Source: Labrys okinawensis (GTDB lineage: Bacteria > Pseudomonadota > Alphaproteobacteria > Rhizobiales > Labraceae). From it: DNA of 64,000 nt. Positions 41,294 to 53,583 of the stretch are shown piece after piece. The notes beneath the pieces are model-generated. The model was not told the origin of the DNA. It made no database searches and worked only from the letters and a program-made list of their open reading frames with translations. The DNA lies in the NCBI RefSeq assembly GCF_002982075.1, contig NZ_PUEJ01000008.1, positions 248,001 to 312,000 on the forward strand. Direction: 5' to 3'. The first letter of the stretch is position 1. Each line of letters opens with the position of its first letter. Position numbers and translations under genes: made by a program.

Positions 41294-42769
41294 TCATTCC
41301 TTCCCCGCCGGCTTGCGCCACACCCGCTCGAAGGGCAGGCGCCAGGCATTGGGGGCGATGAGCTGGTGGATGGATTTCGGGCCCCAGCCTCCCTGGTCGT
41401 AGAGGCGCACGGGCGGCGGGTTCTCCAGCAGGGGCTGGGAGACTTCCCAAAGCCGTTCGATGCCCTCGGCCGTGGTGAACAGCGTATGGTCGCCGCGCAT
41501 GGCGTCGAGGATCAGGCGCTCATAGGCCTCCAGCACGTCGCCGATCAGGCCGGTTTCGCTGAGCGCGAACTGCAGCGAGAGCTTGTCGAGCCGGAAGCCC
41601 GGGCCGGGGCGCTTGCCGTAGAAGGAGAGCGAGACCTTGGAGGCGTCGGCGAGGTCGAAGGTGAGATGGTCGGGGCCCTGCGCGCCCACGCCCGAGCCCG
41701 CCGGGAACATGCTCTTGGGCGGTTCGCGGAAGGCGATCGAGATGATGCGCTGGCCCTCGGCCAGGCGCTTGCCGGTGCGCAGATAGAAGGGCACGCCGGC
41801 CCAGCGCCAATTGTCGATGGCGCATTTGAGCGCGATGAAGGTCTCGGTGTCGCTTTCGGGGTCGACGCCCGGCTCCTCGCGGTAGCCGATATATTGCCCA
41901 CGCACGACCTCGCGCGGATCGAGCGGCACCATGGAGCGGAACACCTTGTTCTTCTCCTCCGAGATCGGCTGCGGCTCCAGCGCGGTCGGCGGCTCCATCG
42001 CCATGAAGGCGAGGATCTGGAACAGATGCGTCACCACCATGTCCCTGTAGGCGCCGGTGGATTCGTAGAAGGCGGCGCGGGTGCCCAGGCCCAGCGTCTC
42101 CGGCACGTCGATCTGGACATGGTCGATGAAATTGCGGTTCCAGATCGGCTCGAACAGGCCGTTGGCGAAACGGAAGGCCAGGATGTTTTGGGCCGGTTCC
42201 TTGCCGAGGAAGTGGTCGATGCGGAAGATCTGGCTCTCGTGGAAGACCTCGTGCAGGCGGGCGTTGAGCGCGACGGCGCTGGCCAGATCCGTGCCGAAGG
42301 GCTTTTCCATGATGATGCGGCAGCGGTCGACGAGGCCCGCCTCCGACAGCATCTGCACGGCCGAGAGTGCGGCGTTGGGCGGCACGGACAGATAATGCAC
42401 GCGCCGGGCCTCGGGGCCGAGTTCGGCCTCGGCCCGCGCCACCGCCTCCTTCACCGGCCCGGCCCCGGCGCTGATCGGCACATAATCGAGGCTGGCGGCG
42501 AAGGCTTCCCAATCGGCCTGGCTGACCTTGCGGGTGGAGAATTTGTCGAGGGCATCGCGCGCAATGGCGCGGAAGCCGTCGGCGTCGATCTCGTCGAGCG
42601 AAACGCCGATGATGCGGCACCCGGGAATGAAGCCGGCACTGGCGAGATGGAACAAGCCGGGAATGAGCTTGCGGCGGGAGAGGTCGCCCGTGGCGCCCAC
42701 CAGCACCACCACCTGCGGTTTGCCCGGGCCGACGCGCAAGGAATTCTTGATCAAGGCTCTCGTTCCCAT
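41294..42769 (-). CDS. zwf: Glucose-6-phosphate 1-dehydrogenase
   Basis: This 491-residue enzyme oxidises glucose 6-phosphate to 6-phosphogluconolactone with NADP, feeding the Entner-Doudoroff and pentose phosphate routes. It has VLVGATGDLSRRKLIPGLF (NADP site), MEKPFGTDLASA and the substrate signature RIDHFLGKEPAQN with the catalytic His. RTGKRLAE follows later. The ATG at 42769 gives the usual length; an upstream in-frame ATG would add unconserved residues. No pgl or edd gene follows. It is convergent with the metallopeptidase gene. Confidence 0.95.
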   Translation of the reverse strand: MGTRALIKNSLRVGPGKPQVVVLVGATGDLSRRKLIPGLFHLASAGFIPGCRIIGVSLDEIDADGFRAIARDALDKFSTRKVSQADWEAFAASLDYVPISAGAGPVKEAVARAEAELGPEARRVHYLSVPPNAALSAVQMLSEAGLVDRCRIIMEKPFGTDLASAVALNARLHEVFHESQIFRIDHFLGKEPAQNILAFRFANGLFEPIWNRNFIDHVQIDVPETLGLGTRAAFYESTGAYRDMVVTHLFQILAFMAMEPPTALEPQPISEEKNKVFRSMVPLDPREVVRGQYIGYREEPGVDPESDTETFIALKCAIDNWRWAGVPFYLRTGKRLAEGQRIISIAFREPPKSMFPAGSGVGAQGPDHLTFDLADASKVSLSFYGKRPGPGFRLDKLSLQFALSETGLIGDVLEAYERLILDAMRGDHTLFTTAEGIERLWEVSQPLLENPPPVRLYDQGGWGPKSIHQLIAPNAWRLPFERVWRKPAGKE

Positions 42770-43008
42770 TGGTTTTGCATTGCGCCGGCGCGCCACGCCG
42801 CGGGCCGACACAGGCCCGTCCTTGCCTGATGCCGCCATCGCCGAGCCCCACACCGGTTCGAGGCGGGCATTGGGGCATAGACGGGAGGGATGATCAAGGG
42901 CGGGCAGAAAAAATGGGCGGCGCAAAATTAATAGCCTTTAATGGTCAGTGCCATACAGCCGCCGCACTCTTGCACAGATTGGAATATATCTAATCTGGAG
43001 ATCGAGAG

Positions 43009-43554
43009 ATGCCTTCCGCGACCTATCGCCCCGTTCAGAAAGTGCTGCATTGGACGATCTTTCTGCTGGTGCTCGCCTGCTACGGCCTCACCTATAGTGG
43101 CCTTTTGTTCGCCAAGGGGGATCCCGGCCGGGCCCTGGCCTGGTGGAGCCACATCTCGCTGGGCCTCCTGCTGGCGACCTTGATTGCCGCCAGGCTCGTC
43201 GCTCGCCTGACGCTCGGCACCCCGCCATTGCCCTCCACGATGTCGGGCATGGAAATCGCGGCGGCGAAGGGAGCCCATTTCCTCCTCTATGCTCTGATGA
43301 TCGGGATCGTCGGCCTGGGCATCGCCCTTGCCTGGCTGCGCGGCGATGCCCTGACCTTCTTCGGTCTGTTCACCATACCCGCCCCCATGGTGCCCGATCG
43401 TGATCTCGCTCATTGGGTTCAAGAGGTGCATGAGCTGTGCGCCGACGCGATCCTGGTGATGGCCGGTCTCCACGCCGCCGCGGCGCTCTGGCATCATTAT
43501 GTCCGGGGCGACGATGTCCTGACACGCATGCTTCCGGTCCGCTCGGCACGGTAA
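43009..43554 (+). CDS. Cytochrome b561 family protein (CybB-like)
   Basis: The 181-residue integral membrane protein has four helices and candidate haem-ligand histidines: His14 in VLHW, His49 in WWSHISLG, and a later VHELCADAILVMAGLHAAAALWHH. CybB-type b561 is a di-haem quinol:oxygen or superoxide oxidoreductase in the inner membrane. The CPV-like cytoplasmic tail is short (about 10 residues). It sits on its own between zwf and clpB. GAGATCGAGAG lies before the ATG. Confidence 0.87.
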   Translation: MPSATYRPVQKVLHWTIFLLVLACYGLTYSGLLFAKGDPGRALAWWSHISLGLLLATLIAARLVARLTLGTPPLPSTMSGMEIAAAKGAHFLLYALMIGIVGLGIALAWLRGDALTFFGLFTIPAPMVPDRDLAHWVQEVHELCADAILVMAGLHAAAALWHHYVRGDDVLTRMLPVRSAR

Positions 43555-43621
43555 ATCCGGGCGGCGACACAACTCTCTTGGTCTCTTCCTTGATCTGGCT
43601 CAGACTCTTGTTTCAAAACCC

Positions 43622-43650
43622 CTTGTAGCTTTGTTCCGGCTCCCCCACAT
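43622..43650 (+). promoter_or_regulatory. Candidate heat-shock (sigma-32) promoter of clpB
   Basis: CTTGTA-N17-CCACAT lies about 90 bases upstream of clpB and matches the alphaproteobacterial RpoH style (CTTG, about 17 bases, CCCATAT-like). Heat-shock control of clpB is the rule; the box assignment is by eye. Confidence 0.5.
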
Positions 43651-43739
43651 CATTCTCAGCGAATGCCTGCGGGGTTCGTAAATCTGTATGGCGCCTGGAC
43701 GATGCTACGGGTCCCTGGGCGTGCTGGAAGGGATATGAC

Positions 43740-46343
<2,604 letters not shown>

Positions 46344-46366
46344 GGATTGCTTCGAGCAGAAACGAG

Positions 46367-46391
46367 AAAGCGGGCCTTCGGGCCCGCTTTT
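46367..46391 (+). terminator. clpB terminator
   Basis: AAAGCGGGCC-TTCG-GGCCCGCTTTT is a perfect 10-base stem with a stable TTCG loop and T run, about 25 bases after the clpB stop. Confidence 0.92.
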
Positions 46392-46538
46392 GCATGAGAA
46401 GGGCAGCAGGCCGAAACTGCCGTCAGACGGCCCCGTCCTGCGTGCCTAGCCTGAAAAAATGGAACCGGATTGTCGGGTCCGTGCGTTGTGAAACGTCCTT
46501 GGAGCGTAGCGCCATAAACGGCAACCCAGGAGGATCGC

Positions 46539-47246
46539 ATGACCGCGAACACGAGCAGGCTGACGCCCGCCGCCGAACTGGCCGCCCTCAACAAAGCCCG
46601 CATCCCCAATGAAAGCGAGGACTATCGCCGCGCCCGGACCGCATTGCTCGCGGAGGAAATCGAACTTCGCCGCCATATCGAACGCGTGGCCGAAATGCGC
46701 CGCGCGCTGCCGCCGGGCGCGCCCGTGACGAAGGATTATGCCTTTGAGGGGGAGAACGGACCCGTGCGTTTCGCAGACCTGTTCGGGCGGCACGAAACCT
46801 TGATCGTCTACAACTTCATGTTCGGTCCGGAGCGCAAGCGCCCATGCCCGATGTGCACCGCCTTCCTCGGCGCGCTGGCGGCGAACGCCCAGGACATCCA
46901 GCAGCGGGCGGCGCTGGCGGTGATCGCCCGCGCTCCGATCGAGAGGCTCCTCGATTTCAAGCGCGAGCGCGGCTGGCGGAACCTGCCGCTCTATTGCGAT
47001 ACCACCGCCGAATTCGGCCGCGATTTCGGAACGTGGCGCCCGGATGGAGATTATCCGGGATACAACGTCTTTACCCGGCGGGACGGTTCGATCCGCCATT
47101 TCTGGGGCGGCGAAATGGGAGGCGAGACGGCCGATCCGGGCCAGGATCCGCGCGGTGCCCCCGACTTCACGCCGCTTTGGAACGTGCTCGACACCACGCC
47201 CGAGGGCCGGGATCCGCATTGGTATCCGAAGCTGGACTATGATTGA
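46539..47246 (+). CDS. DUF899 thioredoxin-like protein
   Basis: The 235-residue protein matches DUF899 thioredoxin-fold proteins: YAFEGENGPVRFADLFG, LIVYNFMFGPERKRPCPMCTAFLG with a CPMC redox-like pair, YNVFTRRDGSIRHFWGGE and DFTPLWNVLDTTPEGRDPHWYPKL. The family's function is not established. Its strongly conserved C-terminal RDPHWYPKL is intact. No signal peptide is present. Confidence 0.85.
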   Translation: MTANTSRLTPAAELAALNKARIPNESEDYRRARTALLAEEIELRRHIERVAEMRRALPPGAPVTKDYAFEGENGPVRFADLFGRHETLIVYNFMFGPERKRPCPMCTAFLGALAANAQDIQQRAALAVIARAPIERLLDFKRERGWRNLPLYCDTTAEFGRDFGTWRPDGDYPGYNVFTRRDGSIRHFWGGEMGGETADPGQDPRGAPDFTPLWNVLDTTPEGRDPHWYPKLDYD

Positions 47247-47323
47247 CCGTTCGAGACCGTGGCCGTGAGGGCGATGACATTCACCCGTGCCGGCCCGGCC
47301 ACGACGGGCCGGCGCATGCGGTG

Positions 47324-48376
47324 TCAGCGCTCGATGGTCTTGTTCCAGCGATTGTTCCACTCGGGCCGCTTGGCGTTGATGGCGTCCCAATCGAGCGTGA
47401 TGACGGTCTTCATATAGCCGTTGAAGGCATCGAGCTTGGACTGGGCGACAGGGGTGGAGGCCTTGGTATTGGGGTTGGACGGGATGATGTTGCCGGCGTT
47501 CAGGGCCTTTGCCTGCGCGGCCGCCGACATCAGATAGGCGGCCAGCTTCTGCGACAGCGCCGGCTCCGAATTCTTGGCGGTGACGCATTGGGCGATCATC
47601 AGCAGCACCGAGCCTTCCTTGGGCTGGACATATTCGACCGGCAGGCCCTTGTCCTTCAGATTGCCGATCGCCGTCGGCGTCAGCGGGAAGATCGCGGCCT
47701 CGCCCGTCTGAACCATTTCCGACAATTTGGCCGAGCTGGGGATGAACTCCAGGACGTTGGGGGCGATGGCCTGTTTGACCTTGGCGAAGCCCGGCTCGAC
47801 ATTGCTCTCATTGCCGCCTTCGATGCGGTTCACCATCAGCAGGGCATGCAGGCCATAGGTCGAGGTGGCGGCGGACTGGAAGACGAGCTTGTCCTTGAAT
47901 TTCGGGTCGGCCAGGTCGAGCCAGGAGGTCGGTGCCGGCCAGCCATTCTCGTCGAAGATCTTCTTGTTGTAGCCGATGCCGGTCATGCCCATGTCGACGC
48001 CGGCCGCCATGTCTCCCTTTATGCGGGCGCTAGGCGCGATTTCATTCAGCTCGGGCGAGGGCTGCAGTTTTTCGCACAGGCCCGAGGAGATCGCACGCAT
48101 CATCACGCCGTCATCCAGGAAGATGAGGTGCATCTGCGGATTGTCCTTGGAGGCCGTCGCCTTGGCCAGGATATCGGTGGACGTGCCGGGCACGACGACG
48201 ATCTTCACCCCGTTGGCCTTTTCGAAATCCGGAAAGACGGCTTCGGTGAAGGTCTTCTCGTAGGGGCCGCCATTCATGCCGACATACAGTGTCTTGTCCT
48301 GCGCCAGTGCAGCGGACGAAGCACCGATGGTCAGGGCAAGCGATGCGGCTGTTCCCGCCAGAAATCTCAAATTCAT
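47324..48376 (-). CDS. Pot-type ABC transporter substrate-binding protein
   Basis: The 350-residue protein has a signal peptide ending ASSAALAQ (about 1-26) and an extracellular solute-binding family fold like PotD/PotF and iron-type proteins: YVGMNGGPYEKTFTEAVFPDFEKANG, LIFLDDG and MTGIGYNKKIFDENGWPAPTSWLDL. The ligand is probably a polyamine or other amine-containing small molecule, inferred from partners. It is the last gene of the operon, 98 bases after the permease pair. Confidence 0.87.
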   Translation of the reverse strand: MNLRFLAGTAASLALTIGASSAALAQDKTLYVGMNGGPYEKTFTEAVFPDFEKANGVKIVVVPGTSTDILAKATASKDNPQMHLIFLDDGVMMRAISSGLCEKLQPSPELNEIAPSARIKGDMAAGVDMGMTGIGYNKKIFDENGWPAPTSWLDLADPKFKDKLVFQSAATSTYGLHALLMVNRIEGGNESNVEPGFAKVKQAIAPNVLEFIPSSAKLSEMVQTGEAAIFPLTPTAIGNLKDKGLPVEYVQPKEGSVLLMIAQCVTAKNSEPALSQKLAAYLMSAAAQAKALNAGNIIPSNPNTKASTPVAQSKLDAFNGYMKTVITLDWDAINAKRPEWNNRWNKTIER

Positions 48377-48473
48377 TCCAGTCCCTCTCGTGACGTGCAG
48401 GCCCAGATCGGTTTTCTGTTGCCGGCCTGGCGCGGACCTGCATCCCGCGTGGGCCGCCTTTTCGGAAGGCTGT

Positions 48474-49268
48474 TTACCCTTTGCCGATCAGCACCCTGTC
48501 GAGCCCGAAGGCGCGGTCGAGGATCAGCATGGCGCAGGCCGTCAGGGCGATCATCAAGGCCGAGACGGCCGCCATCATCGGGTCGATCGACTCCGTCGCG
48601 TACATGTACATGCGCACCGGCAGCGTAACGGTCGACGGGGAGGTGACGAAGATCGACATCGTCAATTCGTCGAAGCTGTTGATGAAGGCGAGCAGCCAGC
48701 CACCGGTGATGCCCGGCAGGATCAGCGGGGCCGTGACGCGGCGGAAAACCGTCCACTGCGAGGCGCCGAGCGTTCTTGCCGCCTGTTCGGCACTGCGGTC
48801 GAAGCCGGTCAGCGCCGACAGCACCAGCCGCAATACATAGGGCGTGACGATGATGGCATGGCTCAGCACCAGCCAGGCGAAACTGCCTTGCACGCCGAGC
48901 AGGGCAAACAGGCGCAGCAGGGCGACGCCGAGTACCAGGCTTGGAATGATCAGCGGCGACAGGAACAGCACATTGAGCGCATCGCGTCCAGGGAACGCGA
49001 AGCGGTCGATGGCCAGGCCCGCCGGCACCGAGAACACCACCGCGATGGTGGCCGAGAGCGTGGCGACCCAGATGCTGTTCCAGAACGAGGCGACGAAGTC
49101 GGGATGGGCGAACACGGCCTTGAACCAGCGCAGGGAGAAGCTCGTGGTCGGCAGGGTCAGGGTGTTCTCGGGGGTGAAGGCAACGATGCAGATCACCACC
49201 AGCGGTGCGAGGACGAAAGCCACGACGAGCGTATGGAAAATGAGGGCGAGGAGGCCGTTCTTCTGCAT
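48474..49268 (-). CDS. Pot-type ABC transporter permease (PotC-like)
   Basis: The 264-residue protein has six hydrophobic helices and the inner-membrane transport motif EQAARTLGASQWTVFRRVTAPLILPG (EAA loop) that contacts the ATPase. LSPLIIPSLVLGVALLRLF and a C-terminal FDELTMSIFVTSP segment are characteristic of polyamine/iron-type permeases. It starts 4 bases after the PotB-like gene stop. Confidence 0.9.
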   Translation of the reverse strand: MQKNGLLALIFHTLVVAFVLAPLVVICIVAFTPENTLTLPTTSFSLRWFKAVFAHPDFVASFWNSIWVATLSATIAVVFSVPAGLAIDRFAFPGRDALNVLFLSPLIIPSLVLGVALLRLFALLGVQGSFAWLVLSHAIIVTPYVLRLVLSALTGFDRSAEQAARTLGASQWTVFRRVTAPLILPGITGGWLLAFINSFDELTMSIFVTSPSTVTLPVRMYMYATESIDPMMAAVSALMIALTACAMLILDRAFGLDRVLIGKG

Positions 49269-49272
49269 CGAT

Positions 49273-50123
49273 CTACCCCAGAGCCCTTTTTGCCCGCGAC
49301 TCGACGATGCGGTTGTAGGTCACCATGATTGCGAGATTGGCGACCAGCACGACGATGGCGATGGTGGCTCCCAGCGGCCAGTTCAGCTCCTGGAGATATT
49401 CGTCATAGACCAGGGTGGCCGCCATCTTGAGGCGGCGCCCGCCGAGAAGGCCGGGGATGGCGAAGGCGCTTGCCGACAGGCCGAAGACGATCAGGCTGCC
49501 GGAGAGGATGCCGATCGTCGCCTGTGGCATGACGATACGGCGGAAGCTGGTGAAGCGCGAGGCGCCGAGGGTGCGGGCCGCCGCCTCCACCATGGGATCG
49601 AGTTTCTGCAGCGCCGTCCAGACGGGGATCACCATGAAGGGCAGCATGACATGGACCAGCGCGATGACGATCGCCGTTTCCGTATAGAGCAGCCGTATCG
49701 GCCCCAGCCCCAGCAGTTGCAAGGCGGCGTTCACCAGGCCTGTCGGGCCGAGCAGCATACTCCAGCCAAAGGCCCGCACCACGACCGAGACCAGCAGCGG
49801 CCCGAGGATGACGAGAAGGAAGATGGAGCGCCAGGGTTCGCGCATGCGCGAAAGGATATAGGCCTCCGGCATGCCGATCAGCGCGCAGATCGCCGTCGTT
49901 ATCGCGGCGATCTTCAGCGTTCGCCAGAAGATCCCGAGGTAATAAGGATCGGTGATCACCTTCAGATAATTGTCGAGGGTGAGGGAGTCCCCGATGCCGG
50001 TCGAATAGTCGTAGACGCGGAAGGAAAGCATGACCGTGAGGATCAGCGGCACGATCACCATCACGGTGAACAGCAGCAGGTTCGGGCCCGCGAGCAGCCA
50101 GGGCAGGGCTCCCTTGCGGCTGG

Positions 50124-50127
<4 letters not shown>
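49273..50127 (-). CDS. Pot-type ABC transporter permease (PotB-like)
   Basis: The 284-residue protein has six helices and an EAA loop (AAARTLGASRFTSFRRIVMPQ). Its start overlaps the ATPase stop by four bases (ATGA), so translation is coupled. It pairs with the next permease to form a heterodimeric channel. Confidence 0.9.
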
Positions 50128-51191
<1,064 letters not shown>

Positions 51192-51275
51192 CTCACCTCG
51201 CCCAGGATGGTGGCAGCCTTCGTATCGGTTGAATTGGCCAGATGGAAGCCCAGGGGGACTAGGCAGTCAACTTGA

Positions 51276-51294
51276 AATTCCATAGAATAGAATT
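51276..51294. promoter_or_regulatory. Candidate IclR operator 1
   Basis: AATTCCATAGAATAGAATT is an imperfect palindrome with AATTC/GAATT arms in the divergent intergenic region, close to the ABC operon start. Confidence 0.5.
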
Positions 51295-51305
51295 CCAGTT
51301 TCTAT

Positions 51306-51324
51306 AATTCCATTACACGGAATT
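51306..51324. promoter_or_regulatory. Candidate IclR operator 2
   Basis: AATTCCATTACACGGAATT has perfect 6-base arms (AATTCC/GGAATT) 7 bases apart, 12 bases from operator 1. A further ATATTCCATAG lies at 51347-51357. The shared half-site suggests cooperative binding by one regulator to both promoters. Confidence 0.6.
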
Positions 51325-51372
51325 TAGGTCAAAAAATTTATTGTAATATTCCATAGAGGATCGTTGTCGATC

Positions 51373-52206
51373 ATGGCCCCAACTGACGACGGACCGGCTT
51401 CTGCCATACGAAAGGCCCTGGAACTCCTGCGCGTCGTTTCCAAGGCCGGTCCCGAGGGGCTGCGTCTCAAGGATATCGGCGAAGCCGCAGGCTGCGGGCA
51501 GTCGACGGCGCATCGCCTGCTCAAGGACCTGGTTGCCGAGGGCTTCGTCGAGCAGATCCCCGAGGGTAAGCGCTACCGGCCTTCGCTGGAGTTCTTCGTT
51601 CTGGCCGCGCAGGCGGGGGAAACCGATGGCTTGCGCAAACTGACCAGCCCGGTGCTGCTTCGATTGTCGGCCCGGCTCGGCGATACGGTCTTCCTGCTGG
51701 TGCGTACGGGGTTCGACGCCGTTTGCCTCGACCGGGTGGAAGGGCCGTTCCCCATCCGCTCCTTCACCGGCGATATCGGCGGAAAGGTACCGCTCGGCCT
51801 GGGGCAGGGCAGTCTCGCGCTGCTTGCCCATCTGCCCGAGCCTGAACAGGAGGCGGTCATCCGCTTCAACATGCCGCGACTGCTTGACCGCGGCTTCATG
51901 GATGAAGCCTCGCTGCGGCAGGAGATCGTTCGGGCCCGCGAGCAGGGCTGGGTCAACCTGAATTCGGGCCTGATCCCCGGCATGGCCGGCGTGGGTGTCC
52001 CGGTTTTCGACGCGCGCGGCCGCGCGGTGGCGGCGCTCAGCGTCGGCACCCTGGCCGATCGGCTGAAGGACAGCAGGCTGCCCAGTGTCGTCAAGATCAT
52101 GAAGGCCGAAGCGGATGAACTCAGCCAGCAAATCAACCCCTTCGACGCCACCCTGCGCCATCCCTGGCGGAGCCTGGCTCATGCAAGGCCGCCCAAGGCT
52201 GAATGA
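51373..52206 (+). CDS. IclR-family transcriptional regulator
   Basis: The 277-residue protein has an N-terminal winged helix (about 10-65, RLKDIGEAAGCGQSTAHRLLKDL) and a C-terminal GAF-like IclR ligand domain (about 90-260, LLVRTGFDAVCLDRVEGPFPIRS and GVGVPVFDARGRAVAALSV). An in-frame TTG at 51364 sits only 3 bases after AGAGGA, so the ATG at 51373 is preferred. It is divergent from the Pot-like operon and 58 bases upstream of an FAD oxidase; it likely controls both through the AATTCC palindromes. The inducer is unknown. Confidence 0.88.
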   Translation: MAPTDDGPASAIRKALELLRVVSKAGPEGLRLKDIGEAAGCGQSTAHRLLKDLVAEGFVEQIPEGKRYRPSLEFFVLAAQAGETDGLRKLTSPVLLRLSARLGDTVFLLVRTGFDAVCLDRVEGPFPIRSFTGDIGGKVPLGLGQGSLALLAHLPEPEQEAVIRFNMPRLLDRGFMDEASLRQEIVRAREQGWVNLNSGLIPGMAGVGVPVFDARGRAVAALSVGTLADRLKDSRLPSVVKIMKAEADELSQQINPFDATLRHPWRSLAHARPPKAE

Positions 52207-52264
52207 GGCAGGTGCCGTCCATGCCTTGCTGACGATCTGAGATGCCGACCGACTGGAGAGCGCG

Positions 52265-53557
52265 ATGGCGCGTTTGACCTATCCGAACTATCCCGCCCGT
52301 TGTGGGTGGAATGTCATGCTGCCGCCGCGCCAGGCCAGGCCTGCGCTGGAGGGGCCGATGTCGGTGCCTTATGCGGTGATCGGTGCGGGCTATACGGGCA
52401 TCGCCGCGGCGTGGCGGCTGGCCGAGCTCGCTCCCGGCGCCGAGATCGCGCTGCTGGAGGCGAGCGTGGTAGGAGAGGGGTCCTCGGCCCGCAATTCCGG
52501 TTTTCTCGGCCGGCGTGTCATGCCCAAGGAGCCCGGCGACAGGGCGGCAGAGCGGGCACGAATCCAATCGCGCTTCCAGGCCGAAGGCTTCGATTGGCTG
52601 GAGGAGCGTATCCGGACTTGCGGTATCGACTGCAATCTCACGCGGGCGGGTTATATCCGGGCGGCCGCGACCGAACAGGGGCAAGCGGTCGTGCGGGCGG
52701 CTCTGGAGGTGGCCCGGAGCAATGCCCTCGGGCACGAGCTTCTGTCGCGAGCCGACCTCGAGCGCCGGATCGGCACGGCCTATTACGGCATGGGCCTTTA
52801 TCTGGAGGATAGTTACCTGCTCCAGCCCGCCGCGCTGGTCCGCGGCTTGGCGGACGCGCTGCCTTCGCAAGTGATCCTTTACGAGAATACCCCGGTGCTG
52901 AGCCTGCGCAGGGATGGCAAATGGCGGATCGAGACACCCGGCGGCATCGTGCTTGCCGACACCATCGTGCTCGCCACCAATGGCTTCATCACCAGGTTTG
53001 GCTATCTGAAATCGCGTCTGGTGACGATCTACACCTATGCCGCCGTCACCGAGGCGTTGCCCGATGCGGATCGGCAGTGGGCCGGCGAGGATACCGACTG
53101 GGGCGTGCTCCCGTCGCACCGGCTGGGCACGACGCTGCGCCGTGTCGGTGCCGACAGACTGATGGTGCGCAGTCTTTATGCCTATGAGGGCGAACTCGAA
53201 ACCACTCAGGTTACAAGGGCCTTGCGGCAACGCTTCGAGCGGCGCTGGCCTGCCCTCAGCCACGTGCCGTTCGACTATGTCTGGGGCGGCACGACGGCCC
53301 TGACGATGAATGGTTCGCCCTGGTGGGGCCGGATCGACGAGAACGCCTATGCCTCGGGCGGCTGCAATGGCGGCGGCATCGTCAAGGGCGTGCTGCTGGG
53401 CAAATATCTGGCCCAGCTCATTGCCGGCCAGGGCGATCCGGGCGAACTCATAGGCTCACTCGGCCTTGCCAATTGGATCGCCCCCGAGCCCTTCCGCACC
53501 GTCGGCTTCCATGTCGCCTCCGCCTATGGGCAGCGCAAGGCCGGCATGGAAATGTAG
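52265..53557 (+). CDS. FAD-dependent amine/amino-acid oxidase (DAO family)
   Basis: The 430-residue protein has an N-terminal FAD-binding Rossmann motif, VIGAGYTGIAAAWRLAEL, at about 38-55 after a tail with NYPARCGWN. SSARNSGFLGRR and LATNGFITR follow, and GSPWWGRIDENAYASGGCNGGGIVKG near the C-terminus. This matches the D-amino acid oxidase fold group that includes gamma-glutamylputrescine oxidase PuuB. Being next to the IclR gene and a polyamine-type importer, it probably oxidises the imported amine. No signal peptide is seen. Confidence 0.85.
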   Translation: MARLTYPNYPARCGWNVMLPPRQARPALEGPMSVPYAVIGAGYTGIAAAWRLAELAPGAEIALLEASVVGEGSSARNSGFLGRRVMPKEPGDRAAERARIQSRFQAEGFDWLEERIRTCGIDCNLTRAGYIRAAATEQGQAVVRAALEVARSNALGHELLSRADLERRIGTAYYGMGLYLEDSYLLQPAALVRGLADALPSQVILYENTPVLSLRRDGKWRIETPGGIVLADTIVLATNGFITRFGYLKSRLVTIYTYAAVTEALPDADRQWAGEDTDWGVLPSHRLGTTLRRVGADRLMVRSLYAYEGELETTQVTRALRQRFERRWPALSHVPFDYVWGGTTALTMNGSPWWGRIDENAYASGGCNGGGIVKGVLLGKYLAQLIAGQGDPGELIGSLGLANWIAPEPFRTVGFHVASAYGQRKAGMEM

Positions 53558-53583
53558 GCGCGGTACCGCAAGTCGGCCTGCCC

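Noticed and set aside
41366-42829. Plus-strand 487-codon frame antisense to zwf
   Set aside because: It is a shadow of the well-conserved glucose-6-phosphate dehydrogenase gene.
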